Source: Aquimarina aggregata (lineage in GTDB: Bacteria > Bacteroidota > Bacteroidia > Flavobacteriales > Flavobacteriaceae). From it: a stretch of DNA of 64,000 nt. The notes under the pieces were generated by a model, which did no database searches, was not told the origin of the DNA, and saw nothing but the letters and a program-made list of their open reading frames with translations. How positions within the stretch are numbered: position 1 is the stretch's first letter; each line of letters starts with the position of its first letter. Below, piece by piece: positions 25,382-33,411 of this stretch. The stretch spans positions 186,001 through 250,000 of the forward strand of contig NZ_LQRT01000060.1 in the NCBI RefSeq assembly GCF_001632745.1, written 5' to 3'. The translations under genes and the position numbers were made by a program.

Positions 25382-26281
25382 ATGAAAAATATATTCTCTG
25401 GTCGTAGAAACAAAAGTCCACATACAAATGAAGAAGCAGAAAAAGAAGCTACTCCTTTTTTTGCAAAAGAAAATAAAAAACCATTTTTTAATACTTCAAA
25501 AGGAGCGATACAGCCCAAATTAGCTGTTGGTCAGCCAGGTGATAAGTATGAAAAAGAAGCGGATAGTATGGCGGATGCGGTAGTGAACAATTCGGCGAAA
25601 CCGGATATTCAGAATAAAGAGATTAGTGACATCCAAAGAGAATCGTTAGCAACACCACAAGAAGATGAAAAGTTAGGTACGGCAGAGCAGCGAGTAGAAG
25701 AAGATAAATTGGTGCAAGAAAAACCTGAGGTTCAAAAAATGGAAGGAAAAGAAGAAGAGGAACCCGTGCAGATGATGAGTAAGGAAGAAGAGGAACCTGT
25801 GCAGATGATGGGAGAAGAAGAGGAAGAACCTGTGCAGATGATGAGCGAGGAAGAAGAGGAACCTGTTCAGATGATGGGTGAAGAAGAAGAGGAACCTGTG
25901 CAAATGATGGAGGGTGAAGAAGAGGAAGAAGTGCAAGCAAAACATAACTCGAATACCACCAGACAAACTGCCAATACAGGATTATCTAATGCTATTAAAG
26001 AAAAATCTGGAAAAGGAAAACAATTACCTAAAAATGTAAAAGAAGAAATGGAAACTTCTTTTGGTACGGATTTCACCGATGTTAATATTCATACAGATCA
26101 AGAAGCGGCTAGAATGAACAAAGAGTTAGGTGCTCAGGCATTTACACATGGTAATGACGTGTATTTTAATTCAGGGAAGTATAATCCAGAATCGAATAAA
26201 GGAAAACATCTGCTTGCACATGAGTTAACTCATGTCGTACAACAAGGAGGAAAAAAAAAATCCAAAAAGAAGCAGAAGTAG
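25382..26281 (+). CDS. Second DUF4157 toxin, N-terminal part (0 frame, before frameshift)
   Basis: Translation in the 0 frame gives 299 residues. Residues about 24-36 repeat the cargo motif in weaker form (TPFFAKENKKPFF), followed by IQPKLAVGQPGDKYEKEADS as in the larger toxin. Residues about 120-182 are five acidic repeats of the type EEEEPVQMM. A DUF4157 domain (FGTDFTDVNIHTDQEAARMN to HLLAHELTHVVQQGG) follows, with an intact HExxH zinc motif. After an A10 tract at 26251-26260 the 0 frame ends quickly (KKKSKKKQK, stop at 26279-26281). The -1 frame continues as a long protein. The complete product after a -1 shift would be about 710 residues. It may alternatively be made deliberately as a short form. 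Confidence 0.82.
   Translation: MKNIFSGRRNKSPHTNEEAEKEATPFFAKENKKPFFNTSKGAIQPKLAVGQPGDKYEKEADSMADAVVNNSAKPDIQNKEISDIQRESLATPQEDEKLGTAEQRVEEDKLVQEKPEVQKMEGKEEEEPVQMMSKEEEEPVQMMGEEEEEPVQMMSEEEEEPVQMMGEEEEEPVQMMEGEEEEEVQAKHNSNTTRQTANTGLSNAIKEKSGKGKQLPKNVKEEMETSFGTDFTDVNIHTDQEAARMNKELGAQAFTHGNDVYFNSGKYNPESNKGKHLLAHELTHVVQQGGKKKSKKKQK
25751..25928 (+). repeat. Five tandem acidic repeats (EEEEPVQMM) in toxin linker
   Basis: Five 33-36 bp units encode Glu-rich spacers ending PVQMM with small variations (MMS, MMG, MME). They lie between the N-terminal motif block and DUF4157. The nucleotide identity between units is high, so the copy number could vary by slippage or recombination. Confidence 0.85.
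26244..26260 (+). other. Slippery A10 tract with upstream Shine-Dalgarno-like AAGGAGG
   Basis: AAGGAGG (26244-26250) is followed directly by ten A residues (26251-26260) and then TCC. In the 0 frame the last seven A form A_AAA_AAA, an ideal -1 slip heptamer. Re-reading one A joins the DUF4157 domain to an uninterrupted downstream frame beginning IQKEAEVDASGNY. Long A-runs also permit RNA polymerase slippage. An 11-A template, or loss of two A, would give the same fusion, so sequencing error or phase variation must be kept in mind. Confidence 0.65.
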
Positions 26282-27513
26282 ATGCTTCAGGAAATTACAC
26301 GAATAACTATATTTTTAGACAGAACTCTTTTTTTAGAAGGGTCAAAGCAGCCGTGTCGGATGGTCCTTTAGTTGATAATGAAATCCAAGAACTCAGACAA
26401 TATGCTATAGCTAGAAATGGAACAGTTAAACATTCAGAGTTATTATTAATGGCAGCTATGCGATCTACCGCCAATGCTACTTTGTTAACAGCACATAGAA
26501 GAGGTAGTTTTATACTGCCTATGGCATCAATATCACAAGTTAACAGGGATTATATTGTTAATTTTAATAGAGAATCAATACCAAATGATATTCATGCTTT
26601 ACGATTTAGAAGACTTATGGTGAGATTAGGGATAAGTTCAGAAAACATTACTGATTTAAATGATGAAATCGAAACAAGAATTTTTGAAGAAATAGAAACA
26701 GCAGGAGGTAGATCATTTCATAGGCAAGCAGAAAGCATAGTAATACATTTAATGTCGGGATCTTCTGTCGAGCCGTTAAGTGTTCTTAATGCAATGAACA
26801 ATGCATCTTCTGATAGTACTTCTGGGGATAAAGTAATGGCTGGGATTACATACATTATAGCCAAAGAATATAACCACCCCTTAGCAAATAGATTGTTAAA
26901 TGGTTCGCTTAAAGTAGACGCTTTGATCCCTAGGGTTTATAGAAGATTACAAGGTGAAGGAGACGCATCATATCAATATTCTACAGATCAGGATATCGGA
27001 AAAGCTGATACTTTATATTTACCAACTAATTTAGAGTTAGCTCAAATTACCGATAGAGCATTAATTATTCATGAACTAACTCATGCTCAGGATGATTTTA
27101 ATACCACAACGGCAACCGATATAAGCACAATTGATTTAGAAATGAATGCATATAGGTCTCAAAGTAAATATGTTATGGATGAGATTAGAAATGTGCCTTC
27201 TGGATCTGCACCAGGCTGGGTAACTTCTGCTTCTAGACTAGCCAATGCTAATTTAACACATTATTGGGGCTTTGTTTCAGCTGCAAAACGTGCGCCGAGT
27301 ACATATAATACAGTACTTAATGAGATATTAAGTGCAGCACCAACTTCAAAATCTTTAAGTCAAATAGCAACCGATATTGGTAATTCAATATCGGTTATTG
27401 ATACAAACTTAAGAAACGCAATTATTAATATGAGAGATAGTCGAGGAAGGAATCTATATAATTCAACATCTACTACTCGCGTAGATGGAGGAGCAGGCCA
27501 TTTTTTTAATTAA
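26260..27513 (+). CDS. Second DUF4157 toxin, C-terminal effector part (-1 frame), metallopeptidase-like
   Basis: This frame is continuous with the DUF4157 domain if translation slips -1 at the A10 tract. It encodes 417 residues with no visible start signal of its own; a GTG at 26353 (VSDGPLVDNEIQELRQ) is the first plausible independent start. The first half is helical (YAIARNGTVKHSELLLMAAM). A second zinc-peptidase motif, distinct from DUF4157, lies at 27058-27141: ITDRALIIHELTHAQDDF followed 18 residues later by a Glu in DLEMNAYRSQ, which fits a gluzincin-like HExxH...E site. The C-terminus is short and polar. Candidate function: the effector domain of the toxin, a protease acting in the target cell. 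The AAA+ gene starts 37 bp downstream. Confidence 0.72.
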   Translation: MQKEAEVDASGNYTNNYIFRQNSFFRRVKAAVSDGPLVDNEIQELRQYAIARNGTVKHSELLLMAAMRSTANATLLTAHRRGSFILPMASISQVNRDYIVNFNRESIPNDIHALRFRRLMVRLGISSENITDLNDEIETRIFEEIETAGGRSFHRQAESIVIHLMSGSSVEPLSVLNAMNNASSDSTSGDKVMAGITYIIAKEYNHPLANRLLNGSLKVDALIPRVYRRLQGEGDASYQYSTDQDIGKADTLYLPTNLELAQITDRALIIHELTHAQDDFNTTTATDISTIDLEMNAYRSQSKYVMDEIRNVPSGSAPGWVTSASRLANANLTHYWGFVSAAKRAPSTYNTVLNEILSAAPTSKSLSQIATDIGNSISVIDTNLRNAIINMRDSRGRNLYNSTSTTRVDGGAGHFFN

Positions 27514-27550
27514 TTTATTTTAAAAAAACACGTAATTACGAAGAATTAAA

Positions 27551-28870
27551 ATGACAGATTTACTAGAGTTCAATTACCTTAAAGAATTAATAGAATTTCG
27601 CTTAGATACTTATTTTAAATTAGAGTCTACAATTCCAGAACCAGTAATGCCAGAGTTAAAAAAATGGTCTATTCACGTTCCGGATCTATTGGTAAAAGCA
27701 AAATTAACTACAGAAGAAAAGTTAGTATTGCTGGTTACCCTATGTCCACATATTTATGGTAATCTATTAGATAGTATTATCCAAAATAAGTTGACTTCTA
27801 CCGGGGATTTCCCTCAGTTAGGAGGAATAAGAGGTAAAAATTTTAGAGGTTTTATTCCCACTGGAGAAACAATTTTGTTTTTATTAGCGGCAGATGATGA
27901 CCTTAAAAAGAAAAAGAAAATACATCAGTTTTTTGGGCCAGACCACTTTTTTAATAAACAAAGAATTCTTTGGTTAGAAGATGCTCCTGAGGGGGAACCT
28001 AAAATGAGCGGAAAACTAGTCTTATCTAATGATTATGCAGAAATTTTCCTATTAGGAAAAGCAAATAAGCCAGGTTTTAGTATGAAATTTCCAGCTCAAG
28101 TCATTGAGACTGAAATGGAATGGGAAGATCTAGTATTGAATAAAGATACCAATAAACAAATTCAAGAACTTCAGACTTGGATTACACATGGAGATACATT
28201 GCTTAATGATTGGGGAATGTATAAAAAACTAAAACCGGGATATAGAGTATTATTTCATGGTCCCCCAGGAACGGGAAAAACGCTTACGGCTAGTTTGCTC
28301 GGAAAGCATACCGGTAAAGATGTGTATAAAATTGATTTGTCAATGGTAGTTTCAAAATTTATAGGCGAAACCGAAAAAAATCTAGCAAATCTTTTGGCAA
28401 AGGCAGAAAAAACAGAAAACATTCTTTTCTTTGACGAGGCTGATGCGTTATTTGGTAAACGTACAAATGTTAGAGATGCACATGATAAATATGCAAATCA
28501 AGAGGTTTCTTATCTGCTGCAGAGAATAGAAGGTTATAAAGGACTTGTAATTCTTGGATCCAATCTAAAAAGTAATATTGATGAGGCTTTCATCAGAAGA
28601 TTTCAGGCTATTATCCATTTTCCTTTACCAAAGGCATCTGAACGATTGGTTTTATGGCAAAAAGCATTTCCGAAGAAAATAAGACTACACACCGATGTAA
28701 ATTTAATGAGCATTGCTCAAAAATATGAGCTATCTGGGGCAGAGATTATGAATATTGTTCAGTATGCTTGTTTATGTGCGCTAGAGGCAAAACAAAAAAC
28801 AATTTATCATGAATATATTGTAAATGGTATTCGAAAAGAATTTCAAAAAGGGGGGAGAATTATGCGATAA
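27551..28870 (+). CDS. AAA+ ATPase of the eCIS (Afp15-like)
   Basis: This is the AAA+ ATPase that accompanies nearly all eCIS clusters (Afp15/Pvc15), thought to help assembly or to load or unfold cargo. The N-terminal ~200 residues are a family-specific domain (LNDWGMYKKLKPGYRVLFHG leads into the core). The AAA core has Walker A GPPGTGKT, pore-region SKFIGETEKNL, Walker B ILFFDEADALFGKR, sensor 1 LVILGSNLKSN and arginine fingers IDEAFIRRFQ. Length 439 residues is normal. It is the last gene of the cluster; the hairpin at 28892-28940 follows. Confidence 0.93.
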   Translation: MTDLLEFNYLKELIEFRLDTYFKLESTIPEPVMPELKKWSIHVPDLLVKAKLTTEEKLVLLVTLCPHIYGNLLDSIIQNKLTSTGDFPQLGGIRGKNFRGFIPTGETILFLLAADDDLKKKKKIHQFFGPDHFFNKQRILWLEDAPEGEPKMSGKLVLSNDYAEIFLLGKANKPGFSMKFPAQVIETEMEWEDLVLNKDTNKQIQELQTWITHGDTLLNDWGMYKKLKPGYRVLFHGPPGTGKTLTASLLGKHTGKDVYKIDLSMVVSKFIGETEKNLANLLAKAEKTENILFFDEADALFGKRTNVRDAHDKYANQEVSYLLQRIEGYKGLVILGSNLKSNIDEAFIRRFQAIIHFPLPKASERLVLWQKAFPKKIRLHTDVNLMSIAQKYELSGAEIMNIVQYACLCALEAKQKTIYHEYIVNGIRKEFQKGGRIMR

Positions 28871-28891
28871 TACTAGTAAACAATAAGATAC

Positions 28892-28940
28892 AAAAAAGCC
28901 TTAGAAAATTAATTCCTAAGGCCTAATCGTGATTTTTTTA
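28892..28940. terminator. Convergent terminator between eCIS and chitinase genes
   Basis: A 7-bp stem GCCTTAG/CTAAGGC (28898-28904 with 28916-28922) has six A before it, giving a U-run on the minus strand, and a T7 run after it on the plus strand at 28934-28940. It can serve the chitinase gene (minus strand, ends 29084) and possibly the eCIS operon. Confidence 0.65.
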
Positions 28941-29083
28941 TTATGGAAAAATGGGCTAATTCCAACTAACAAAAAATCCCTTAACAACAAAGTCGAAAAA
29001 TATTCTTTTTCCTTACAAGGTTTATGAATTGAATGTTAAGTAATTATAAAATAATCAATCAACCTACTTTTATACTTTGAAAA

Positions 29084-30733
29084 TTATAGCACATTGAACC
29101 GATCGGTTTTTACACCCTGGTCAGAAATGATATAGAGTAAATAAGAACCTGTTTTCAATTCAGACGCGTCTAACTGGAAACTGTTTTGACCAGCACCTAC
29201 TTTACCTAAGCTAACCTTCTTAATTACTCTACCTTGAATATCAAGAATTTTTATGTCAATTTCTGAACCTTCAGTTAATTTAATACTTAAGTTGAGAATG
29301 GTATTGCTTAATGGGTTTGGGTAGATGCGTACATTCTTATTTTTTTCAACGAGATTGGTTTTTGATCTACTCGCTTTACAACCAGCAGATGTAGGTTCCC
29401 AGAACCAAGTACTAATCGTAGGGTCGTAGCCAGGATTATCATGCTCGCAGATATAGTTGGATCCGCTATATGATACGATGTCTCCAGTATAATATTGGGT
29501 TCCTGCTGACCATGGCGCACAGGTTCCTCCACCAGAACCACCATCACAATTTTGAGAGGTTGGGTCCCAAAACCATGTGCTAATTACGGGATCATAACCA
29601 GGATTATCATTTACGCAGATATAATTACTGCCTTTATACTTTACAATATCGCCTACATTGTATTGTGTACCTGCTGACCAAGCGGTACATGAACCAGAAC
29701 CGTCTCCACCTCCTCCGTCTCCACCTCCTCCGTTATTCAGTTTAGCATCAATAGTGTTAAGCAACGAATAGGAAGGGTTTGAGTGATCTTGGTCAATAGC
29801 CCAAATCATGATGCCGCCAATGTTCTCATTTAAAGCTAGTTGTACTTTATCCTCAATCAATTTTTTTGCATTGTAACCATAGCCGTTTGATTGATCGCAA
29901 GTGTTATTGTTGGGATAGACTTTGTTTGGAGCACTAGGATCTGCTGCTACAATGTCTTTATAAGCCATAGAAGCGCCGCTAGAATTCCAACCGTAGAAGG
30001 GAAGGCCTAATTGTAGTTTCGAACTAGCTACCCCGCGACTCTGCCAATAATTTATGGCATTAGCAGCAAAAGTGTATGTTGAATGATTTATCCTTGGGCT
30101 AGCATCATAAGCCATGATATGAATATCATCTAGATATTGCAGGGCAGCTGAAGAGAAATATTGACCTCTAAATGCAGATGCAGGTACAGCTGTAGAAAGT
30201 TCTAAATTTTTTGTTGGATGTGTATTCATCTTTGTTCTAAGTGCTGCTAATAAATCAACATATAATCCTTGACTACTTGCACTAGGATATTCCCAATCTA
30301 TATCGATACCGTCTAAGTTATATTGTACAACCATATTGTAGAGGTTGTTTACAAAATTTGTTTTTGCAATCCCTTTAGATACCGCATCGAACGCTTCTGG
30401 GTTTGCATCAGCAGCACAAGGTCCAGATTGATTTGCATAGCTGCACGGAAACCAACCTCCTACTGCAAGAATAGCTTTAGCTCCTTGAGCGTGTGCTATA
30501 GATGTCATAGTACTAAGGTAAGTACCGTCTATAGCATTTAACTTACCATCTAAATCAGGGTGAATGGTTGCAAATGAGTAAATGACATGTGTCAACTTAG
30601 AGGCTTGATCTGAAGTGATTTGATTTTTCCAACTTTGCATATATCCCACTCTTTTTTGAGCATGTGTTTGTAGCGTTGTAAATAGTAGGGTTGTTAGCAA
30701 AAATAACTGGAGATAGTAGTGCAATTTTCTCAT
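29084..30733 (-). CDS. Secreted GH18 chitinase with two chitin-binding modules and T9SS tail
   Basis: This enzyme hydrolyses chitin outside the cell. Residues 1-25 are a signal peptide. The GH18 barrel occupies about 26-335, with the catalytic DxxDxDxE motif in YNLDGIDIDWEYPSA (about residue 145), the first-strand motif KRVGYMQSWKN and the last-strand tryptophan in GGIMIWAIDQD. A Gly/Asp linker leads to two CBM5/12-type modules, each starting C..WSAGTQY and ending STWFW(D/E)PTS..C. The final ~85 residues (VRIYPNPLSNTILNLSIKL to the end) are a type A T9SS sorting domain. No regulator is adjacent. Confidence 0.95.
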   Translation of the reverse strand: MRKLHYYLQLFLLTTLLFTTLQTHAQKRVGYMQSWKNQITSDQASKLTHVIYSFATIHPDLDGKLNAIDGTYLSTMTSIAHAQGAKAILAVGGWFPCSYANQSGPCAADANPEAFDAVSKGIAKTNFVNNLYNMVVQYNLDGIDIDWEYPSASSQGLYVDLLAALRTKMNTHPTKNLELSTAVPASAFRGQYFSSAALQYLDDIHIMAYDASPRINHSTYTFAANAINYWQSRGVASSKLQLGLPFYGWNSSGASMAYKDIVAADPSAPNKVYPNNNTCDQSNGYGYNAKKLIEDKVQLALNENIGGIMIWAIDQDHSNPSYSLLNTIDAKLNNGGGGDGGGGDGSGSCTAWSAGTQYNVGDIVKYKGSNYICVNDNPGYDPVISTWFWDPTSQNCDGGSGGGTCAPWSAGTQYYTGDIVSYSGSNYICEHDNPGYDPTISTWFWEPTSAGCKASRSKTNLVEKNKNVRIYPNPLSNTILNLSIKLTEGSEIDIKILDIQGRVIKKVSLGKVGAGQNSFQLDASELKTGSYLLYIISDQGVKTDRFNVL

Positions 30734-31143
30734 GAGAATATGGTTTTTAAGAGTTAAGTTTTTTAATTTATATTTTTTAGTATTTAGTAGGTCTTCAAAA
30801 CAGAGATTAAACTAAAAACAACAAAATGTAGATATAAAGATTGTCATGTTCAGGTTAGCCTTGGTTATTTTATAGTTGTTTACTCTTATAAAGTATATTA
30901 AAAGTAAAATGAAGTATTGATACTAAGCCTTTTTTTAGCTTAATGGTGAGAGTTTGTAGCTTAACTGCACTATCTAAAGATGTGTAGCTAGTTTTTTCTT
31001 AAGTTTTTTAGTTATTAATCTTAAGTAGTTCATGTAAAACCAGAAAATAGGGGATAATGCAGAAAACATCATTGTTCTCATAACCAATGATGATTAAATA
31101 ATGCTAAAAATGATCGATATAACTTTAATATTACAAAACAAAA
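30734..31143. other. Intergenic stretch upstream of the chitinase
   Basis: About 410 bp of AT-rich sequence lie between the chitinase start and the tRNA terminator. I see no credible reading frame, RNA gene or clear TAnnTTTG promoter here. The chitinase promoter must lie in it but I cannot place it. Confidence 0.5.
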
Positions 31144-31171
31144 AAGCCTCAACTTTAATAAGTTAAGGCTT
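31135..31171 (-). terminator. Rho-independent terminator after tRNA-Asn
   Basis: An 11-position stem, read on the minus strand as AAGCCTTAACTT / AAGTTGAGGCT with one mismatch and a 4-base loop, is followed by a T-rich run. It starts 8 bp after the tRNA 3' end. Confidence 0.75.
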
Positions 31172-31178
31172 AATTTTG

Positions 31179-31252
31179 CTCCCCCTCTTGGGCTCGAACC
31201 AAGGACCCTTTGATTAACAGTCAAATGCTCTAACCAACTGAGCTAAGGAGGA
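31179..31252 (-). tRNA. tRNA-Asn (anticodon GTT)
   Basis: On the minus strand a full cloverleaf reads: acceptor TCCTCCT/AGGGGGA with discriminator G; D arm TAGCTCAGTTGGTTAGAGC; anticodon arm TTTGA-CTGTTAA-TCAAA with anticodon GTT; T arm with GGTTCGAGCCC. The CCA end is not encoded (GCAAAA follows the acceptor stem). Length is 74 bases. Confidence 0.97.
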
Positions 31253-31297
31253 ATTTTGGTCTTGCAAATATAGAGCGTTTTTCTCTTTTTGCGAGTG

Positions 31298-31326
31298 CAA
31301 ATATATACTATTTTTTAGTTCTCAAA
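31298..31326 (-). promoter_or_regulatory. Probable promoter of tRNA-Asn
   Basis: On the minus strand the Bacteroidota -7 element TATATTTG lies at 31298-31305 and a -33 TTTG at 31323-31326, 17 bp apart. A second -7 match, also TATATTTG, lies at 31265-31272, which would start the RNA only a few bases before the tRNA. Confidence 0.5.
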
Positions 31327-31525
31327 AAGATTTTTTCAATTTTTTATACTTTTTATTTCATAAAGTATAAATCAAGAAAAAATAACACACTCTAAATCCA
31401 ATTTTATTTTGGGATAATTAATGTCATAAACCCCTAAGTCATTTTTTGATACTCAGGGATTTATTAAGCTACCTCGTCATAAAAAGCCTACCCATTATTC
31501 TTAATAGTTAGAGATAGCAATTTTT

Positions 31526-31690
31526 TTAGAATGAAATTATTTCTTTTGGATAAGGAAAAGATGGCATAGAAGGATGATTTGGTCTTGTACAACCGTTTCC
31601 TGATCCGTCATCAATAACCCCATTTGTTGGACCTGTTCCACCATTGATGTTTTTTGCTTCTAAATTTGTTAATTCGATTACGTTTTTCAT
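31526..31690 (-). CDS. Small peptide with double-glycine leader
   Basis: This 54-residue frame begins MKNVIELTNLEAKNINGG, which matches the leader of bacteriocin-type secreted peptides: an amphipathic helix with Leu and Glu at the expected spacing, then N-x-G-G. Cleavage after GG would release a 36-residue peptide rich in Gly, Pro, Asn and Ser with a single Cys, ending FPYPKEIISF. It reads as a stand-alone gene between tRNA-Asn and rseP. No peptidase-containing ABC exporter (C39) or modifying enzyme is near. The leader is recognised from the family; that it is expressed is not shown. Confidence 0.65.
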   Translation of the reverse strand: MKNVIELTNLEAKNINGGTGPTNGVIDDGSGNGCTRPNHPSMPSFPYPKEIISF

Positions 31691-31840
31691 CTTTTAATTG
31701 ATTTTATAATTTTAATATTCCTGTACCTTATATTTTGGTAACTGATGTAAAACTAATCGTACTATGTCTCAAATTTTGAGATATGGTTTGATAATCATGG
31801 AAAAAGATGAAAATTGTTATTTATCAATAGGAATACTATA

Positions 31841-31879
31841 AAAAAAAGCCCACTCGTAAGAAATTTGGAGTGGGCTTTT
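31841..31879 (-). terminator. Terminator downstream of rseP
   Basis: A 12-bp perfect stem (AAAAGCCCACTC / GAGTGGGCTTTT, loop about 12) is preceded by A7, which becomes a U-run on the minus strand. It lies 24 bp after the rseP stop and is T-rich on both sides, so it may work in both directions. Confidence 0.8.
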
Positions 31880-31902
31880 AAAATATTTTTAAGAATGACT
31901 AC

Positions 31903-33255
31903 TTATCCAAAGACTGCTTTGTATATGTCATTACCATTGGCAAAAAGTAATAATGTAATAAGAATAATAAATCCAGCTAGTTGGGCATACTCCATGAATT
32001 TATCATTAGGTTTTCTACCTGTTATAATCTCATATAACAAAAACATTACATGCCCTCCATCTAAAGCTGGAATAGGAAGTATATTCATAAATGCTAATAT
32101 GATCGATATAAAAGCAGTAGTACTCCAGAATGCCCCCCAGTTCCAAGTATCTGGAAAAAGGCCTCCAATCGCTCCAAAACCACCTACGCCTTTATAAGCA
32201 CCTGTACTAGGATTAAAGATTTTTTTCATCTGTTTTACATAACTACTAAGCGTTGATGTACCTTTATGAATACCTGCAGGAATAGATTCTAAGAAAGAAT
32301 ACTTTATTGTTTTAAGACTAAACGCGCCATATTTTTCTAATTGACTATAAGCCGCAAGATAACTTAACCCAAGTTTTGCCTCTTCATTTATCTTAAGTGA
32401 AACTATTTTTTCTGACCCATTCTCATTGCTTACCGTGAAACTGGCTTCAGAATTTTTATTATTTTCTAAAAATGAAACAATCTCATCATAATAAGCAACT
32501 TTGTTTCCATTAATTGCAACAATACGATCTCCTTCGCTCAAATCTGCTCCAGTATTGTGAGAACCTGCAGAAATTTCGTTAATTATAAAAGGAACACGTA
32601 CCGATAAAAAAGAGGTCTTCTCATCACTCTCTAGTAATTTGGCGATAAAATCAACAGGTATTTCTTGATCAAAAGTTCTTCCATCTCTTTGGATGGTCAT
32701 GATATTGCCATTAATGATTTCTAAAGGTAATTTTCCAAATTCTTCAATTTTAGTACCATCGATAGCTAAAATATTATCGCCGGTTTGTATACCTAGTTTG
32801 TCTCCTATTTCTTGATTAGTAACATGAAATCCGTCTTTTAAACTATCTGCCTGAATATAAATATCACCATAACTATAGGCTATTCCGATATAAATGATAA
32901 TTGCCAGAATAAAGTTTACGGTAACTCCACCAAGCATAATAATTAATCGTTGCCATGCTGGTTTAGATCTAAACTCCCATGGTTGTGGTGGCCCGGCCAT
33001 TTGTTCTTTATCCATGCTTTCATCAATCATTCCGGCAATTTTAACATAACCACCTAAAGGTAACCAGCCAATACCATAAACAGTCTCACCTATTTTTTTC
33101 TTGAAAAGTGAATATTTTACATCAAAAAAGAGATAAAACTTTTCAACTCGAGTTTTAAATAACTTGGCAGGAATAAAATGTCCTAACTCGTGAAGAACGA
33201 TAAGAATTGATAAACTTAATAGTAGCTGTATTGCTTTTATAAAAAATGGACTCAT
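31903..33255 (-). CDS. rseP: RIP metalloprotease RseP (site-2 protease)
   Basis: This is a membrane-embedded zinc protease that cuts anti-sigma factors and remnant signal peptides within the inner membrane. The active-site helix holds HELGH at residues 22-26 and the second catalytic motif is in ILPIPALDGGHVMFLLYE near residue 393. Four or so membrane segments are visible. The central region carries PDZ-like segments (IGDKLGIQTGDNILAIDGTK, TGADLSEGDRIVAINGNKVA). Length 450 is normal. In many flavobacteria the gene follows dxr; here it stands alone, divergent from the Sco1-like gene. Confidence 0.95.
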   Translation of the reverse strand: MSPFFIKAIQLLLSLSILIVLHELGHFIPAKLFKTRVEKFYLFFDVKYSLFKKKIGETVYGIGWLPLGGYVKIAGMIDESMDKEQMAGPPQPWEFRSKPAWQRLIIMLGGVTVNFILAIIIYIGIAYSYGDIYIQADSLKDGFHVTNQEIGDKLGIQTGDNILAIDGTKIEEFGKLPLEIINGNIMTIQRDGRTFDQEIPVDFIAKLLESDEKTSFLSVRVPFIINEISAGSHNTGADLSEGDRIVAINGNKVAYYDEIVSFLENNKNSEASFTVSNENGSEKIVSLKINEEAKLGLSYLAAYSQLEKYGAFSLKTIKYSFLESIPAGIHKGTSTLSSYVKQMKKIFNPSTGAYKGVGGFGAIGGLFPDTWNWGAFWSTTAFISIILAFMNILPIPALDGGHVMFLLYEIITGRKPNDKFMEYAQLAGFIILITLLLFANGNDIYKAVFG

Positions 33256-33280
33256 GGGTCGAATTGAAAATTAAATCACG

Positions 33281-33311
33281 CAAAAGTAACCTTTTAGACG
33301 AGCATATAAAA
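33281..33311 (-). promoter_or_regulatory. Probable rseP promoter
   Basis: On the minus strand TACTTTTG (33281-33288) matches the -7 consensus TAnnTTTG. A TTTT (33308-33311), one base off the -33 TTTG, lies 19 bp further up. The predicted start leaves a leader of about 20 bases before ATG 33255. Confidence 0.55.
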
Positions 33312-33385
33312 ATATCGATAACTCATATCATAAGATTTAGTATATTTTTAATGTATGCAAAGGATTTTATAACTAATAATCCTTG

Positions 33386-33393
33386 TAATTTTG
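33386..33393 (+). promoter_or_regulatory. Promoter -7 element of the Sco1-like gene
   Basis: TAATTTTG matches TAnnTTTG. No good -33 element is seen. A start about 7 bases downstream would fall near 33400, leaving too little room for the GTG at 33406 and favouring ATG 33412. Confidence 0.5.
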
Positions 33394-33411
33394 CAGATAT
33401 AAAAGGTGGTT

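Noticed and set aside
25751..25928. CRISPR-like or other DNA repeat array
   Set aside because: The units are contiguous, 33-36 bp, in frame and encode EEEEPVQMM; there are no spacers.
25623..26076. Several Leu/His/Phe-rich open frames on the minus strand
   Set aside because: They are antisense readings of the acidic GAA/GAG repeat in the DUF4157 toxin.
31391..31460. Hairpin CCCTAAGT...ACTCAGGG as a terminator of the small peptide gene
   Set aside because: The stem has a mismatch and a bulge and no T-run follows on either strand.
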